DNA from: Actinomycetota bacterium
Lineage (GTDB): Bacteria > Actinomycetota > Actinomycetes > Actinomycetales > Microbacteriaceae
DNA: 34,902 bases
Direction of reading: 5' to 3'
Assembly: GCA_030838475.1 (NCBI GenBank)
Contig: JAUZFP010000035.1
Span: 1-34,902, forward strand
The notes beneath the pieces are model-generated. The model was not told the origin of the DNA. It was given only the letters and a program-made list of their open reading frames with translations, and made no database searches. Positions 34,030-34,902 of the stretch are shown one piece after another (the stretch's first letter is position 1; every line of letters begins with the position of its first letter). The position numbers and the translations under genes were made by a program.

Positions 34030-34880
34030 TGCCGGCGGTCAAACTTCTGGGGCCGGCGGAAATCCGCGACCTCGCCGAACTGCTCGGCCTACAGCCGACC
34101 AAGAAGCTCGGCCAGAACTTCGTCATCGACGCCAACACGGTCCGGCGAATCGTCCGAATCGCCGGTGTGACGGCCGGGATGACCGCGGTCGAGGTCGGTC
34201 CGGGGCTCGGGTCACTCACGCTCGGCCTTCTGGAGACCGGGGCATCCGTCATCGCCGTCGAGATCGACAACCGGCTCGCGGATCAGCTGCCGCACACGGT
34301 GGCCGCTGCGGCGCCCGACGCGCACCTCACCGTCGTCACCGCCGACGCGATGACGATCGAGTCGCTCGATCCCGCGCCGACCGTGCTGGTCGCCAACCTC
34401 CCGTACAACGTGTCCGTTCCCGTACTGCTGCACTTTCTCGAGCACTTTTCCTCGCTCCGGTCCGGCCTCGTCATGGTGCAGGCGGAGGTGGGCCAGCGGT
34501 TGGCCGCGCCGCCCGGTTCGAAGGTCTACGGCAGTCCCAGTGCGAAGGCCGCCTGGTACGGCGACTTCCGACTCGCCGGCAACGTCTCGCGGCAGGTGTT
34601 CTGGCCGGTTCCCAACGTGGACTCCGTGCTCGTGGCGTTCGAGCGGCACGAGCAACCGGGCACGGAGGCGGAGCGCCTCGCAACTTTTGCCCTGATCGAC
34701 GCCGCCTTCCAGCAGCGCCGCAAGATGCTGCGACAGGCGCTCTCGGTTGTCCTCGGGGACTCGGCGACGGCATCAACCCGCATCGCTGCGGCCGGCCTCG
34801 CGCCCACGGCGCGCGGTGAGGAGTTGTCAGTACTCGACTTCCTGGCGATTGCCCGTTCGCCTGCCGGGACGGAATCCTAG
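34029..34880 (+). CDS. rsmA: 16S rRNA (A1518/A1519-N6)-dimethyltransferase
   Basis: 283 residues, KsgA/RsmA. The N-terminal [23 protein letters not shown]-binding [15 protein letters not shown], acidic loop IAVEIDNR and catalytic [16 protein letters not shown] are all present, and the C-terminal helical domain has [12 protein letters not shown]. It dimethylates two adjacent adenosines near the 3' end of 16S rRNA during 30S maturation. The GTG start shares its G with the tatD stop (TAGTG), so translation is coupled. The gene is complete; the last 22 bases of the window hold no further feature. Confidence 0.96.
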   Translation: MPAVKLLGPAEIRDLAELLGLQPTKKLGQNFVIDANTVRRIVRIAGVTAGMTAVEVGPGLGSLTLGLLETGASVIAVEIDNRLADQLPHTVAAAAPDAHLTVVTADAMTIESLDPAPTVLVANLPYNVSVPVLLHFLEHFSSLRSGLVMVQAEVGQRLAAPPGSKVYGSPSAKAAWYGDFRLAGNVSRQVFWPVPNVDSVLVAFERHEQPGTEAERLATFALIDAAFQQRRKMLRQALSVVLGDSATASTRIAAAGLAPTARGEELSVLDFLAIARSPAGTES

Positions 34881-34902
34881 CGCCCGCACCGGGCCCCTAA
34901 TC

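Overview
The window is a contiguous, gene-dense piece of chromosome with high GC and strong third-position GC bias. The organism is most likely an actinobacterium, probably of the family Microbacteriaceae. The reasons are: a class Ic ribonucleotide reductase of the kind known from relatives such as Tropheryma; the actinobacterial pmt / rsmI divergence followed by metG-tatD-rsmA; hrpA with its DUF3418-type tail; and many genes that appear to be translated from leaderless mRNAs. I see no tRNA, rRNA, insertion sequence, prophage or CRISPR array, and no gene-free stretch longer than about 160 bases.

Layout. (1) 1-4325: an NrdR-controlled nrd operon. It holds nrdA, a 26-codon ORF carrying the redox-active CxxC tail that nrdA itself lacks, nrdB of the Phe-radical-site (Mn/Fe, class Ic) type, and a GNAT acetyltransferase, and ends at an 18-bp perfect inverted repeat. 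(2) 4389-7589: an ABC exporter-type half transporter and an orphan sugar-type solute-binding lipoprotein. (3) 7607-12566, minus strand: hrpA helicase and a thiolase. (4) 12672-15613: a secreted phospholipase-D-family lipoprotein, a two-gene unit of a six-helix membrane protein plus winged-helix regulator behind a palindromic operator, and an aldo/keto reductase. (5) 15706-17327: a MarR regulator divergent from a DoxX-like protein and an NAD(P)-binding oxidoreductase. (6) 17300-19897: a metallo-beta-lactamase-fold hydrolase and a SPATA20/DUF255 thioredoxin-fold protein, divergent from start codons only 12 bp apart. (7) 19881-26855, minus strand: a sulfur block of metQ-metN-metI, a flavin-dependent monooxygenase, metY, a CoA-binding protein and a rhodanese. 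(8) 27007-34880: protein O-mannosyltransferase, rsmI, a quinone-reductase-like protein, a second aldo/keto reductase, then metG, tatD and rsmA.

How they work together. The nrd operon makes deoxynucleotides under NrdR (dNTP-sensing) control. The sulfur block looks like a scavenging route: import of a methionine-like or other organosulfur compound, oxidative release of sulfur by the FMNH2-dependent monooxygenase, and re-fixation by O-acetylhomoserine sulfhydrylase. The last block is translation and RNA maintenance.

The three observations most worth following are the split NrdA tail, the window-wide leaderless start architecture, and the 18-bp palindrome at 18074-18091 that seems to hold both start codons and both -10 elements of a divergent gene pair.
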